A DNA stretch of 64,000 bases from DASZHJ01 sp963735465 (GCA_963735465.1 CAVTLA010000002.1:372001-436000); one strand, 5' to 3'; shown: positions 1 to 9,078, counted from the stretch's first letter. The notes: generated from the letters alone by a model not told the origin. Numbers and translations: made by a program.

Positions 1-453
1 ATGACGCCGACCAGGGTCCAGCCCATCCGGGCGTAGAGGCGCTCGGCATCGCCGCTGGCGGTGTCCAGGACCAGCAGCGATTTCGCCGCCCGGCGGGCGG
101 CCTCCTCGGCGGCGCGCATCAGCGCCGCTCCCACACCGCGGCGGCGCGCGCGGCGGTGCACCAGCATCTTGGAGATGTCGGCGCGGTGCGGCTGGTTCTC
201 GGGCTGCTCCAGCACCACCTGGACGGTGCCGACGATGCCGGTGGCGTCCTCGGCGATCAGCAGGATGCGCGCGCCGCTCGCGACGTCGACTGCGACGCCA
301 CGCCAGAACGCCACCGCCTTGGACGAGCGACAGCGGATGCATGAAGCTGACGGACGCACCGCCCTCGACGCAATCGATCAGCACCCGCGCCAGCGCCTCC
401 ACCTGGGCATCCGTCGCGGCGGCCAGGCGGCGGACGGCGTAGGGGCCGCTCAT
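1..453 (-). pseudogene. GNAT-family N-acetyltransferase, partial and frameshifted
   Basis: The gene starts at the ATG at 453 and runs off the left edge of the window. Its ATG overlaps the TGA of the upstream XRE-cupin gene by four bases, so the two are probably co-transcribed and translationally coupled. The first 40 or so residues (MSGPYAVRRLAAATDAQ...) read in one frame. From about position 320 the conserved part continues in another frame (KAVAFWRGVAVDVASG..., then the acetyl-CoA loop RRARRRGVGAALM). One extra base near 320-330 explains this. The family transfers an acetyl group from acetyl-CoA to an unknown amine. The break is probably a sequence error, because the downstream frame is well preserved. 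Confidence 0.7.
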
Positions 454-1040
454 CTCACGCTCTCCGGCTGGCTCACGACCACGACGGCGTAGCGCGCGAT
501 CTTCCGCGTGCGGTTGTGGAAGGCGGTGGGGCGATCGAGCACGAAGGCGAAGCAGTCGCCGGTGCGGAGCTGGTGGCGGTCGTCGCCGACCCAGACGTCG
601 ATGGCGCCGTCGAGAACCCAGACTTGCTGATGCACCTGCATATCGCGGGCGCCGGTGTCGAACGCCACCCGGGCGCCCGCCGGAAATTCCACCTCGACAA
701 TCCGGATCGGCGAGGCGAAGCCGGCGGGCGACACGTTGCGCCGGATATATCCAGACGCCGGGTCGCGCCATTGCACCTGATCGGCGCGGCGCGCGATCGG
801 ATCCGCGTTCGCGACGGGCGTCTCGAAGAGGCTCGCCAGCGGCACGCCGAGGGCGGTCGCCAGCCGCTCCAGCAGCACCGCGGTGGGGCTGCTCTCCCCG
901 CGCTCGATCAGCGAGATCATCGAGCGGCTGACGCCACTGCGCTCCGCCAGCGCCTCCAGCGTCAGCCCGCGCGCCGCGCGCAGGTCCCGCGCCCGGCGTG
1001 CGATCCGCCGATTGAAATCCTGCTCGAGCCGATCCTCCAT
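450..1040 (-). CDS. XRE-family transcriptional regulator with C-terminal cupin domain
   Basis: The protein has 196 residues. A helix-turn-helix of the Cro/CI type spans about residues 13-68 (RGLTLEALAERSGVSRSMIS, then LIERGESSPT). A cupin fold spans about 115-190 (HQQVWVLDGAIDVWVGDD, RTGDCFAF). This HTH-plus-cupin architecture is typical of small-molecule-responsive repressors of amine, amino-acid or acetyltransferase genes. It overlaps a GNAT gene by an ATGA junction, so the acetyltransferase is its likely co-regulated partner. The dyad just upstream of the start is a candidate autoregulatory operator. The ligand is unknown. Confidence 0.9.
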   Translation of the reverse strand: MEDRLEQDFNRRIARRARDLRAARGLTLEALAERSGVSRSMISLIERGESSPTAVLLERLATALGVPLASLFETPVANADPIARRADQVQWRDPASGYIRRNVSPAGFASPIRIVEVEFPAGARVAFDTGARDMQVHQQVWVLDGAIDVWVGDDRHQLRTGDCFAFVLDRPTAFHNRTRKIARYAVVVVSQPESVR

Positions 1041-1042
1041 TC

Positions 1043-1065
1043 TGGAATTAGTTCCATTATATTGG
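1043..1065. promoter_or_regulatory. Candidate operator upstream of the XRE-cupin gene
   Basis: Immediately upstream of the regulator's start lie two short dyads: TGGAATTAGTTCCA (1043-1056) and the overlapping CCATTATATTGG (1054-1065). The stretch is AT-rich compared with its surroundings. Position and symmetry suggest an autoregulatory operator. This is inference from symmetry only. Confidence 0.45.
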
Positions 1066-1107
1066 ATCGGCTGTCAATACGGTCGGGGCGCCGGCGCTGC
1101 ACGGGCG

Positions 1108-1905
1108 TCAGCGCGGCGCGGGGTAGAGGCTGAGGATCCTTTCGACGTAGGCGCGGGTTTCCGCGTAGGGCGGGACGCTGCCGTAGCGGGCGACCGCCGT
1201 CTCGCCGGCATTGTAGCCCGCGAGCGCCAGGGAGAGGTTGCCGTCGAAGCGCGCCAGCAGCCAGCGCAGGTACCGCGCGCCGCCGCGGATGTTATCCGCC
1301 GGCTCGAAGACATCCCTGACGCCGAAGCGCCGCGCCGTCTCGTCCGTCAGCTGCATCAGCCCCCGCGCCCGATGCGGCGACACCGCGTCGGCGTGGAACG
1401 CGGATTCCGTGGCGATGACGGCGGAGAGCAGTCCGGGATCGACTTTGTATTCCGCGCCGATCTCGGCCACGAGACCGGCGATCGCCGGTGGCGGTGTCGT
1501 GCGCGCGGTGGTCTTTGGCGGCCCGGGACAGCCGCCGGCAACGCCCGCGGGCATGCCGGCGAGAAGCTCGAGGAGATGCGAGGCTTGCACATTCCCTCGC
1601 CTCGCGGCGAGACGGAGCCAGGCCGTGCCGGCGACGGTGTCGCGCGCCACGCCGTGCGCGGTGAGGAACATCCAGCCGATGTCGAGGGCGGCCTCCGCGC
1701 TGCCGTGCCGGGCCGCATCGCAGTAGAGGCCGAGCGCACGGCCATAGTCCCGCGGCACGCCCAGGGCGCGCTCGTAGCGCAGAGCCAGGGCGACCTCGGC
1801 CGCGGCGTTCTGGCCGTCGGCGGCGGCCGGCCTCGCCAGGAGCAGGAGCGCGGCGCCCAGCACGACACCCCGCACCCACATCAACCAGAAAGTGCTCGCC
1901 CCCAT
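1108..1905 (-). CDS. Lytic transglycosylase with Sel1-like repeats (SLT domain), secreted
   Basis: From the chosen ATG at 1905 the protein has 265 residues. Residues 1-29 form a signal peptide (hydrophobic VVLGAALLLLARPAAA). Two Sel1/TPR-like repeats follow at about 32-110 (ALRYERALGVPRDYGRALGL). A soluble lytic transglycosylase domain occupies about 142-262, with the likely catalytic glutamate E167 in SAVIATESAFHADAVS and the motifs RGLMQLTDETA and LAGYNAGETAV. It cleaves peptidoglycan glycan strands in the periplasm. A second ATG at 1881 would give a shorter but equally plausible signal peptide. It is divergent from the PAS-cyclase gene. Confidence 0.9.
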   Translation of the reverse strand: MGASTFWLMWVRGVVLGAALLLLARPAAADGQNAAAEVALALRYERALGVPRDYGRALGLYCDAARHGSAEAALDIGWMFLTAHGVARDTVAGTAWLRLAARRGNVQASHLLELLAGMPAGVAGGCPGPPKTTARTTPPPAIAGLVAEIGAEYKVDPGLLSAVIATESAFHADAVSPHRARGLMQLTDETARRFGVRDVFEPADNIRGGARYLRWLLARFDGNLSLALAGYNAGETAVARYGSVPPYAETRAYVERILSLYPAPR

Positions 1906-2068
1906 GAACGGGCCCCACAAGTCCCACGCCAGACCGCGCCGACATTGTGGGCGCAATGAGTTTTCAGTTCGGTGACGGGCGCCCGGACTCCTGCATACGC
2001 GGGCAATAGGAGAAGTCGTCCGGATTTGCGCTATGCTGGTTTCGCGTGTCGGTTCCGTGGGGGGTGAC

Positions 2069-4081
2069 ATGTGTCCCGACAGAAGCACGATCAAGGACGA
2101 CATCGCCGAATACGAGCGCCAGTTTCGCGAGATCCTGGAGCATTGCTCCGCCGGCCTGAACGTCGTCGATGAGGACGGGCGGCTGCTGTTCCACAACGCC
2201 CGCATTCGCGACCTTCTCGGCTACACCGGGGAAGAGCTGCACCTCTTCGACACCAGGAAATTCTGGCGCGACCTGGACCAGCGGGCCCGCATCATCGACT
2301 CCCTCCGCAGCAGCGCGGACCAGGTCCTGAACGAGGAGGCGGTCTGGCTGACGAAGCAGGGAAAGCCGGTCCATGTGCTGATCTCCTATCCCCAGGCGGC
2401 CTATCGCGGCGGCCGCATCAGCTTCGTCGGCGGCAAGCGCGTGGCGTGGATCTACGACATCACCGCGCTCCGGGAGCGCGAGGCCGAGAGCGCCGAGCAC
2501 GAGCGCCAGTTCCGGGAAATTCTCGATTACTGTCCCGCCGGCCTGAACGTCGTCGATGAAGATGGCCGGCTGCTGTTCCACAACGCGCGGGTCCGCGAGT
2601 TGCTGGGCTATAGCGAGCAGGAGATGGAAGGCTTCGACACCCGCGGATTCTGGTACGACCTCGACGAGCGCGCGCGTCTCATCGAGAAGCTGCGGGAAGG
2701 CCGTGAGGGGGTGATCAATCAGGAAGTGCTCTGGAAGACCAAGAGCGGCGACCCCGTCCACGTGCTGATCTCCTATCCCCAGGTCGCCTATCGCGGTGGC
2801 CACATCAGCTTCGTCGGCGGCAAGCGCGTGGCCTGGATCTACGACATCACCGCGCTCAAGAAGGCCGAGGCGGCGCGCCAGCGCAGCGAGCAGCGCCTGG
2901 TCGAGGCGATCGAGAGCATCTCCGAGGGCTTCGCCTACTACGACAGCGACGACCGGCTGGTGCTCTGCAATTCCTGCTACCGGGAGATGCTGCACGCCGG
3001 CGGCGACATGGTGCCGGGAACCAGCTTCGAAAGCATCATTCGCGGAGCGGCGGGACGCGGCGACATCAGGGATGCGGAAGGCCAGATCGAGGACTGGATC
3101 TCCCGCCGCCTGCATCAGCACCGCAATCCCGGTCCGCCGCAGGTGCAGCGGCGAAGCGGCGGGCGCTGGATCATGGTCAGCGAGCGGCGCACGATCGACG
3201 GCGGCACCGTCGCGGTCTATTCCGATATCTCGGAGTTGAAACACCGGGAGGAGAACCTCTCCGAGAAATCCGCTGCTCTCGAGGCGCTGTCCGGGAAGCT
3301 CGCGAAATACCTGGCGCCGCAGGTCTACGACTCGATCTTCGCCGGGCGCCAGGACGTCAGGATCGCCAGCCAGCGCAAAAAGCTCACCATCTGCTTTTCC
3401 GACATCGCCAGCTTCACCGAGACCACCGACCGGATGGAATCCGAGGACCTGACCCAGCTGCTCAACCACTATCTGACGGAGATGTCGAAGATCGCCTCGG
3501 AGTATGGCGCCACCATCGACAAGTATGTCGGCGACGCGATCGTGATGTTCTTCGGCGATCCCGAGAGCCGCGGCGTCAAGGAGGACGCGCTCGCCTGCGT
3601 CAAGATGGCGATCGCGATGCAGCGGCGGATGACCGAGCTCGCGGGGCTCTGGCGCGATGCCGGCATCCAGACGCCGCTCAGATGCCGCATCGGTATTCAC
3701 ACCGACTATTGCACCGTCGGCAACTTCGGCAGTGCCGACCGCATGGACTACACCATGATCGGCGGCGCGGTGAATCTCGCCTCGCGCCTGGAGCACGAGG
3801 CGCCGCCGGGAGAAGTCGTGATTTCCTACGAGACCTATGCCCAGGTGCGGGACGAGATCCAGTGCGAGGAGCACGGCAATCTCCGCGTCAGGGGCATCGC
3901 CTATCCGGTGACGACCTATCGCGTCGTCGATCTCAAGACCAACCTGGCCGTGGGCGACGTCGCCATCCGCACGCAGCTTCCGCACCTCAGGCTCGAGGTG
4001 GAGCCGCACTTGATGTCTGCCGAGGAGCGCGACCAGGCGGCGACGGCACTTCGCCTGGCGCTCGACCGGCTCTCGGGCTGA
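2069..4081 (+). CDS. Class III adenylate/guanylate cyclase with three N-terminal PAS domains
   Basis: About 670 residues from the ATG at 2069, which follows a G-rich Shine-Dalgarno-like run. An earlier in-frame start at 2033 has none. Two closely similar PAS domains lie at about 15-138 and 143-266, sharing the stretches AGLNVVDEDGRLLFHNAR and SFVGGKRVAWIYDITAL. A more divergent third PAS follows at about 275-395 and a coiled linker at 395-425. The cyclase homology domain is at about 435-600, with metal aspartates in CFSDIASFTE and DKYVGDAIVMFFG and the NLASR signature. It makes cAMP (less likely cGMP) in response to an unknown cue. No membrane segment is seen, so it should be cytosolic. Confidence 0.92.
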   Translation: MCPDRSTIKDDIAEYERQFREILEHCSAGLNVVDEDGRLLFHNARIRDLLGYTGEELHLFDTRKFWRDLDQRARIIDSLRSSADQVLNEEAVWLTKQGKPVHVLISYPQAAYRGGRISFVGGKRVAWIYDITALREREAESAEHERQFREILDYCPAGLNVVDEDGRLLFHNARVRELLGYSEQEMEGFDTRGFWYDLDERARLIEKLREGREGVINQEVLWKTKSGDPVHVLISYPQVAYRGGHISFVGGKRVAWIYDITALKKAEAARQRSEQRLVEAIESISEGFAYYDSDDRLVLCNSCYREMLHAGGDMVPGTSFESIIRGAAGRGDIRDAEGQIEDWISRRLHQHRNPGPPQVQRRSGGRWIMVSERRTIDGGTVAVYSDISELKHREENLSEKSAALEALSGKLAKYLAPQVYDSIFAGRQDVRIASQRKKLTICFSDIASFTETTDRMESEDLTQLLNHYLTEMSKIASEYGATIDKYVGDAIVMFFGDPESRGVKEDALACVKMAIAMQRRMTELAGLWRDAGIQTPLRCRIGIHTDYCTVGNFGSADRMDYTMIGGAVNLASRLEHEAPPGEVVISYETYAQVRDEIQCEEHGNLRVRGIAYPVTTYRVVDLKTNLAVGDVAIRTQLPHLRLEVEPHLMSAEERDQAATALRLALDRLSG

Positions 4082-4096
4082 CTCCCGCGTGAGGCT

Positions 4097-4144
4097 TTAG
4101 AGCTTCCGGATCGCCACCAGCGCCCCCGCCGAGCCTGCGCCCAT
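4097..4144 (-). pseudogene. Duplicated 3'-end fragment of the adjacent MFS gene
   Basis: On the minus strand these 48 bases encode MGAGSAGALVAIRKL followed by TAA. The true end of the MFS gene at 4861-4908 encodes the same peptide with one L-to-V change. The two 48-base copies differ at four positions and diverge abruptly outside the repeat. The fragment begins one base past the stop codon of the antitoxin gene, so the two copies form direct repeats bracketing the toxin-antitoxin pair. Confidence 0.85.
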
Positions 4145-4145
4145 G

Positions 4146-4433
4146 CTACCCCGCCAATGCCCGTTGCACCGCCTCCGGCTCTCGATCGATCACCCGCAGC
4201 AGGGCGCGGGCCGAGCCTTCGGGCCGGCGGCGGCCCTGCTCCCAGTTCTGCAACGCATCCAACTTGAAACCGAAGCGAGCCGCAAACTCACCTTGGGAGA
4301 GCCCCAGACGTTTGCGAATCGCCGCCACATCCACATGATCGGGGACGTGAGCGACGAACCCCTTGCGCCGACCTTTCGCATAGGCCAGCGCCTGGCGCGC
4401 GCCTCTGAGGATACTCTGTCCCGACTTCGACAT
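4146..4433 (-). CDS. HTH-domain antitoxin of a toxin-antitoxin pair
   Basis: The protein has 95 residues. An HTH spans about 37-75 (AIRKRLGLSQGEFAARFGF, DALQNWEQGRRRPEG). This matches the XRE-type antitoxins that follow RelE/HigB-like toxins and have the NWEQGRRxP signature. Its ATG lies one base after the stop of the toxin gene (TGA-C-ATG), so the order is toxin then antitoxin. It should neutralise the toxin and repress the operon. It ends right at the duplicated MFS fragment. Confidence 0.85.
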   Translation of the reverse strand: MSKSGQSILRGARQALAYAKGRRKGFVAHVPDHVDVAAIRKRLGLSQGEFAARFGFKLDALQNWEQGRRRPEGSARALLRVIDREPEAVQRALAG

Positions 4434-4434
4434 G

Positions 4435-4788
4435 TCAGCCCGCTCCTCTCATGTATGCCGCTGCCAAGCTCCCCAGCACCTGACGGAGCTCATTCCGCTC
4501 GGCCTTGCTCAGATTTGCCTTCTCGCCCTTGCCGAAAACCATCAGCAGAAATACTGGAATGCGCGGGCCGCCGAAATACGTGATCACTCTCGCGCCGCCG
4601 CTTTTGCCTTTGCCTCTCGCGCCCCAGCGCAGCTTGCGGGCGCCACCGGCTCCTTGCATGAGATCGCCCGCACTGGGATTCGCCGCGAGGAAGCTGATCA
4701 GTTCCGCCCGTTCCGATTCCGTAAATATACGTCTGGCCGCGCTCACGTATTCCGGCGTCTCGACGACGGTATGCAAGCGCGGGACCAT
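4435..4788 (-). CDS. RelE/HigB-like toxin
   Basis: About 117 residues from the ATG at 4788. An upstream in-frame TTG at 4806 is less likely. The family pattern is visible: ETPEYVSAARRIFTESER near the start, then GGARKLRWGARGKGKSGGAR, VITYFGG, VFLLMVFGKGEKANLSKAER and NELRQVL. It resembles RelE-superfamily toxins in the HigB/Gp49-like branch that cleave mRNA on the ribosome. It is paired with the antitoxin immediately downstream. The 48-base direct repeats around the pair suggest acquisition as a unit. Confidence 0.85.
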   Translation of the reverse strand: MVPRLHTVVETPEYVSAARRIFTESERAELISFLAANPSAGDLMQGAGGARKLRWGARGKGKSGGARVITYFGGPRIPVFLLMVFGKGEKANLSKAERNELRQVLGSLAAAYMRGAG

Positions 4789-4860
4789 ACAATTACTATA
4801 CGCCAATGGCGGATAGATGCAAGGACGTGAAGTTCCGAAATCATCAGCCGCGCTGACTCG

Positions 4861-4908
4861 CTACAGCTTCCGGATCGCCAGCAGCGCCCCCGCCGAGCCC
4901 GCGCCCAT
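4861..4908 (-). repeat. 48-base direct repeat, copy inside the MFS gene end
   Basis: These are the last 15 codons and stop of the MFS gene. They are repeated with four mismatches at 4097-4144, on the other side of the toxin-antitoxin pair and in the same orientation. They could mark the attachment or recombination boundary of the inserted module. Confidence 0.8.
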
Positions 4909-6075
4909 GGCCAGGAAGGCGAGACCCCAGGCGCGGCTGCTCTCGGCGCCGCCGGCGAGGTCGAGCACCACGCCCACCGCCAAGGGGCCGAGGAAGGCGC
5001 CGGTGAATCCCAGGATCGAATGCACCGCCAGCGTGGCGCCGCGCTGGCCCGGCGCCGACATCGCGACCGCGCCGCCGGTGAGCGCCGCCGAATCTCCCAT
5101 GATGACGAGGTGGTAGACGAGGCAGAGCGCCGCCACCGCTGGGAAGGGCAGCGACGAGCTGAAGCCGGTGATGATGGAGAGCGCCACCGACGCCATCATC
5201 ACCCGACCGATGATCCGGCGGCGGTCGGCGCGGGCGGCGGCCTCGGCGCCGTAGATGCTGGAGAGCGTGCTCAGCACCACGATCGCCGTGGTGATCCAGC
5301 TCGCGCCGGAGAGATCGGTGCCGCCGCCGTGGGTCGCCTGGGCGTGGATCAGGAACGCCACCAGCCAGGAGCGCAGCGCGAAGAGCTCCCAGGCGTGGCC
5401 GGCATAGCCCCAGACGAAGGCCATCGCCGGGCGATTGCGGAGCACCGGGCGGAAATCGAAGAGGCGGCGGTGCACGATCGTCGACGGCTCCGGCCGCACC
5501 GCCGGCACCAGCGCCAGCACCAGCAGCAGCGCCACCACCGCGCCCACGGCCGCGCCGAAGAAGGCCCAGCGCCAGCCCAGCCACTGCGCCATCTCCGCGG
5601 AGAAGGGATATGAGACCGCGGTGCCCAGGCTGAACCCCGCGGTGTAGTAGGCGACGTAGCGGCCCTGGCGCGGATGGGCGCCGATGCGGTCGGTCATCAG
5701 CTTCAAGCCCGGCATGTAGGTGCCGGCCAGGCCAAGCCCTGCGAGAGCGCGGAACAGGAAGGCGCTGACGAAGCCGTCGGCGAGGAAGCCGTAGCCCAGC
5801 GTCGCGACGGCGGTGAGGCCGAAGGAGAGGAGATAGATGCCGCGGGGATCGACGCGGTCGGTGAGGCCCACCAGCACCGGCACGCCCAGGACATAGCCCG
5901 CGAAGAAGATGCCGCTGATCCAGCCCGCCTCGGTGTTGCTGAGATCCCAGAGCCGCTGGAACTCCGGCAGCAGCGCCGAGAAGCTGGAGGCGCCGAGCAT
6001 GCCCAGGATGGAGCAGATCGAGAGGAGCGAGACCAGCCCCCCGGCGCCGATGCCCTTACCTGTTTCCCCCGTCAC
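4861..6075 (-). CDS. Major facilitator superfamily transporter
   Basis: The protein has 404 residues with about twelve hydrophobic segments. The MFS loop 2-3 motif is seen as GLTDRVDPRGIYLL after segment 2, and GLAGTYMPGLKLMTDRIGAHPRQGR precedes segment 5. The start is a GTG at 6075 with no strong ribosome-binding site. The N-terminus (MTGETGKG...) is short and polar before the first membrane segment, as expected. The substrate cannot be told from sequence. The 3' end is partly duplicated beyond the adjacent toxin-antitoxin pair, which was probably inserted here. Confidence 0.88.
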   Translation of the reverse strand: MTGETGKGIGAGGLVSLLSICSILGMLGASSFSALLPEFQRLWDLSNTEAGWISGIFFAGYVLGVPVLVGLTDRVDPRGIYLLSFGLTAVATLGYGFLADGFVSAFLFRALAGLGLAGTYMPGLKLMTDRIGAHPRQGRYVAYYTAGFSLGTAVSYPFSAEMAQWLGWRWAFFGAAVGAVVALLLVLALVPAVRPEPSTIVHRRLFDFRPVLRNRPAMAFVWGYAGHAWELFALRSWLVAFLIHAQATHGGGTDLSGASWITTAIVVLSTLSSIYGAEAAARADRRRIIGRVMMASVALSIITGFSSSLPFPAVAALCLVYHLVIMGDSAALTGGAVAMSAPGQRGATLAVHSILGFTGAFLGPLAVGVVLDLAGGAESSRAWGLAFLAMGAGSAGALLAIRKL

Positions 6076-6136
6076 ATCGGGAAGTTTAAGACTATCGCCG
6101 CCGGATCGGCGCGGAAAATGCGACTACACTCTGTTC

Positions 6137-6223
6137 CGTCATGGCCGGGCTTGACCCGGCCATCCACGTCTTGTTTCCACTGCCGCAAAGGCGTGGATGC
6201 CCGGCTCAAGGCCGGGCATGACG
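6137..6223. repeat. Intergenic palindromic repeat, family B copy 1
   Basis: Inverted arms beginning CGTCATGGCCGGGCTTG and ending in the near-complement CAAGGCCGGGCATGACG, each with an inner CCACG/CGTGG part. It lies between lpdA and the MFS gene. Related copies are at 41745-41846 and 54253-54339. Confidence 0.9.
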
Positions 6224-6256
6224 AATGCCGGGAGTGTTGGCCCAGAAAACTGCAGG

Positions 6257-7664
6257 CTAAATATGAATCGCCCGCTTCGCCACCGCCAGCGCCGCTTCCT
6301 TGACCGCTTCGGGCAGGGTCGGATGGGCGTGGCAGGTGCGGGCGATGTCCTCGGAGGAGGCGCCGTATTCCATGGCGAGGGTCGCCTCCGCGATCATGGT
6401 GCCGGCGTCGGCGCCGATGATGTGCACGCCCAGCACCCGGTCGGTCTTGGCGTCCGCCAGGATCTTGACGAAGCCCTCGGTGTCGCCGTTGGCGCGGGCG
6501 CGGCCGTTGGCGGTGAAAGGGAACTTGCCGACGGCGTAAGCGATGCCGGCGGCCTTCAGGTCTTCCTCGCTCTTGCCGACGGAGGCCACTTCCGGCGCGG
6601 TATAGATGACGGCGGGGATCGCGTCGTAGTCGATGTGCGGCTTCTGGCCGGCGATCACCTCCGCCACCGCAGAGCCCTCGTCCTCCGCCTTGTGCGCCAG
6701 CATCGGGCCGGCGATCACGTCGCCGATGGCGTAGATGCCGGGCACATTGGTGCGGTACTGGCCGTCCACCTTGATGCGCTTCTTCTCGTCGAGAGCGACG
6801 CCGACGCTGTCGAGGCCGAGCAGGTCGGTATAGGGCCGGCGGCCGACGCAGACCAGCACGGCATCGGCGACCAGTTCCTCCGCGGGCCCGCCCGCCGCCG
6901 GCTCCAGCGTCAGGACGACGCCCTTGTTGCCGGTCTTGGCACCGATCACCTTGGTGCCGAGCTTGAAGGTGAAGCCCTGCTTCTGCAGCACGCGCTGCAG
7001 GCTCTTGGCGACCTCGGCGTCCATGCCGGGGGTGATGCGGTCGAGGAACTCCACCACCGTCACCTGCGATCGCCAGCCGGCCCCAGACCGAGCCCATCTC
7101 GAGCCCGATATAGCCGCCGCCGATCACCACGAAGCGCTTCGGCACCTCGGAGAGCGTCAGTGCGCCGGTCGACGACACGATGCGCTTCTCGTCGATCTCG
7201 ATGCCCGGCAGCCGCACGATGTCGGAGCCGGCGGCGATGACGATCGACTTCGCCGTGATCGTGTCGCTGCCGCCGTCCGACAGCGCCACCGCGATGGTAT
7301 TCGGCCCGGTGATCTTGCCGGTGCCCTTGACCCAGGCGACCTTGTTCTTCTTGAACAGGAACTCGACGCCCCTGGTGTTCTCGCCGACCACCTTGTCCTT
7401 GCGCGCCTGCATGGTCTTGAGATCGAGGCTGACGCCCTCGACCTTGATGCCGTGCACCGCCAGCGCGTGCTGGGTCTCCACATAGCGCTCGGAGGATTGC
7501 AGCAGCGCCTTCGAGGGGATGCAGCCGATGTTGAGGCAGGTGCCGCCGAGGCTGGCGCCCTTGTCGATGCAGGCGGTCTTGAACCCCAGCTGCGCGGCGC
7601 GGATCGCTGCCACATAGCCACCGGGGCCGGCCCCGATCACAACGACGTCGTAGGTCTCGGGCAT
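6257..7664 (-). CDS. lpdA: Dihydrolipoyl dehydrogenase (E3), with one apparent frameshift
   Basis: FAD flavoprotein that reoxidises the lipoyl group of 2-oxo acid dehydrogenase E2 with NAD+. The ATG at 7664 begins MPETYDVVVIGAGPGGYVAA (FAD site), followed by the redox-active disulfide in GGTCLNIGCIPSKAL and the NAD site GGGYIGLEMGSVWGRL. The frame is lost at about 7062-7072. The rest (TVVEFLDRITPGMD..., through CHAHPTLPEAVKEA, the catalytic His-Glu region) reads from the next frame to 6257. Removing one base restores a 468-residue protein of normal length, so this is probably a sequence error. It lies downstream of sucA and sucB. Confidence 0.93.
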
Positions 7665-7691
7665 GGGGAACTCGCTCTTTGGAGATGATGG

Positions 7692-7811
7692 TGCGTCCTT
7701 CGACGCGCGCCCTTTCGGGCGCTTGCTCAGGATGAGGAATATCTCACGCGGTCACTCAAACAGCCCTCATCCTGAGCAAGCGGCCCATTGGGCCGCGCGT
7801 CGAAGGACGCA
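7692..7811. repeat. Intergenic palindromic repeat, family A copy 1
   Basis: Long inverted arms: TGCGTCCTTCGACGCGC..., GCTTGCTCAGGATGAGG on the left, and the complement ending GCGTCGAAGGACGCA on the right. It sits between sucB and lpdA within the TCA operon, so it would be part of the transcript and could fold or process it. Five more copies occur in the window. Confidence 0.92.
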
Positions 7812-7824
7812 AGGCTGCTTGATC

Positions 7825-9054
7825 CTACATATCCACCAGCAGACGATCCGGCTCCTCGATGCCTTCCTTGACGCGGACGAGGAAGGTCACGGCCTCGCGG
7901 CCGTCGATGACGCGGTGATCGTAGGAGAGCGCGAGGTACATCATCGGCCGGATCTCGACGCGGTCGCCGATGGCAATCGGGCGCTTCTGGATCTTGTGCA
8001 TGCCGAGGATCGCCGACTGCGGCGGGTTCAGGATCGGCGTCGACATCAGGGAGCCGTAGATGCCGCCGTTCGAGATCGTGAAGGTGCCGCCGGAGAGATC
8101 CTCGATGGTGAGCTTGCCGTCCCGCGCCTTGAGGCCGAGGGCGGAGATCGTCTTTTCGATATCCGCGAAGCTGAGCGCATCCGCATCGCGCACGACCGGC
8201 ACCACCAGGCCCTGGCCGGTGCCGACGGCGACGCCGATGTCGTAGTGGTTCTTGTAGATGATGTCGTCGCCGTCGATCTCCGCGTTGACCGCCGGCAGCT
8301 CCTTGAGCGCCACGATGCAGGCCTTGAGGAAGAACGACATGAATCCCAGCCGCACGCCGTGCTTCTTCTCGAAGCTGTCGCGATAGCGGTCGCGGAGCGC
8401 CATGACCGCGGTCATGTCGGCCTCGTTGAAGGTGGTGAGCATCGCCGCGGTGTTCTGCGCCTCCTTGAGGCGCTCGGCGATGCGCTTGCGGAGCCGCGTC
8501 ATCCGCACGCGCTCCTCGCGCGGACCGGTCTCGCGGGGCGGACGCGGCGCCGCCGGCTTGGCGGCGGGGGCCGGCGCGGGCGCGCGCTCCAGCGCGGTCT
8601 GCACGTCGGCCTTGGTCATGCGGCCGTCCTTGCCGGACGCGGCGACCTGGCTCGGCTGGATCCCGCTCTCGGCGACGAGCTTGCGCACGGCGGGACCGGA
8701 GCGGTCGAGGGCGGCGGCGTCAGCAGCGACAGGAGCCGCTTGTGGCGCGGCAGCAGCGGGCGCCGCCGCGGGCTTGGCGGCGGGCTTCGCCGCGCCAGGC
8801 GCGGGCGCTTTGCCGGCGCCGTCGCCGATCACGCCGAGGACGCTGCCGACGGCGACGTTGCTGCCCTCGGGCACGCGGATCTCCGAGAGGACGCCGGGGC
8901 CGGAGGCGTTGACCTCGAGCGTTACCTTGTCGGTCTCGAGCTCCACCAGGGGATCGTCGATCGCGACGCTGTCGCCCAGCTTCTTCAGCCATTTCGCCAC
9001 CGTCGCCTCGGTGACGGATTCGCCCAGCGCCGGTACCTTGATCTCGCTCGCCAT
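7825..9054 (-). CDS. sucB: 2-oxoglutarate dehydrogenase E2, dihydrolipoyllysine-residue succinyltransferase
   Basis: The protein has 409 residues, normal for SucB. Domains in order: a single lipoyl domain (about 1-78, lipoyl lysine K43 in ELETDKVTLEV), an Ala/Pro-rich linker, a peripheral subunit-binding domain (about 115-150, PAVRKLVAESGIQPSQVAAS), a second linker, and the catalytic acyltransferase domain (about 180-409) with the active-site SYDHRVIDGREA. It transfers the succinyl group to CoA in the TCA cycle. It sits 24 bases after sucA and before lpdA, as in one operon. Confidence 0.97.
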   Translation of the reverse strand: MASEIKVPALGESVTEATVAKWLKKLGDSVAIDDPLVELETDKVTLEVNASGPGVLSEIRVPEGSNVAVGSVLGVIGDGAGKAPAPGAAKPAAKPAAAPAAAAPQAAPVAADAAALDRSGPAVRKLVAESGIQPSQVAASGKDGRMTKADVQTALERAPAPAPAAKPAAPRPPRETGPREERVRMTRLRKRIAERLKEAQNTAAMLTTFNEADMTAVMALRDRYRDSFEKKHGVRLGFMSFFLKACIVALKELPAVNAEIDGDDIIYKNHYDIGVAVGTGQGLVVPVVRDADALSFADIEKTISALGLKARDGKLTIEDLSGGTFTISNGGIYGSLMSTPILNPPQSAILGMHKIQKRPIAIGDRVEIRPMMYLALSYDHRVIDGREAVTFLVRVKEGIEEPDRLLVDM

Positions 9055-9078
9055 CGGATTCTCCGCTGGGCTTCGCCG

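Noticed and set aside
1964..4009. A 681-codon open frame antisense to the PAS-cyclase gene
   Set aside because: Shadow of a GC-rich gene; the plus-strand frame has clear PAS and cyclase motifs and the antisense one has none.
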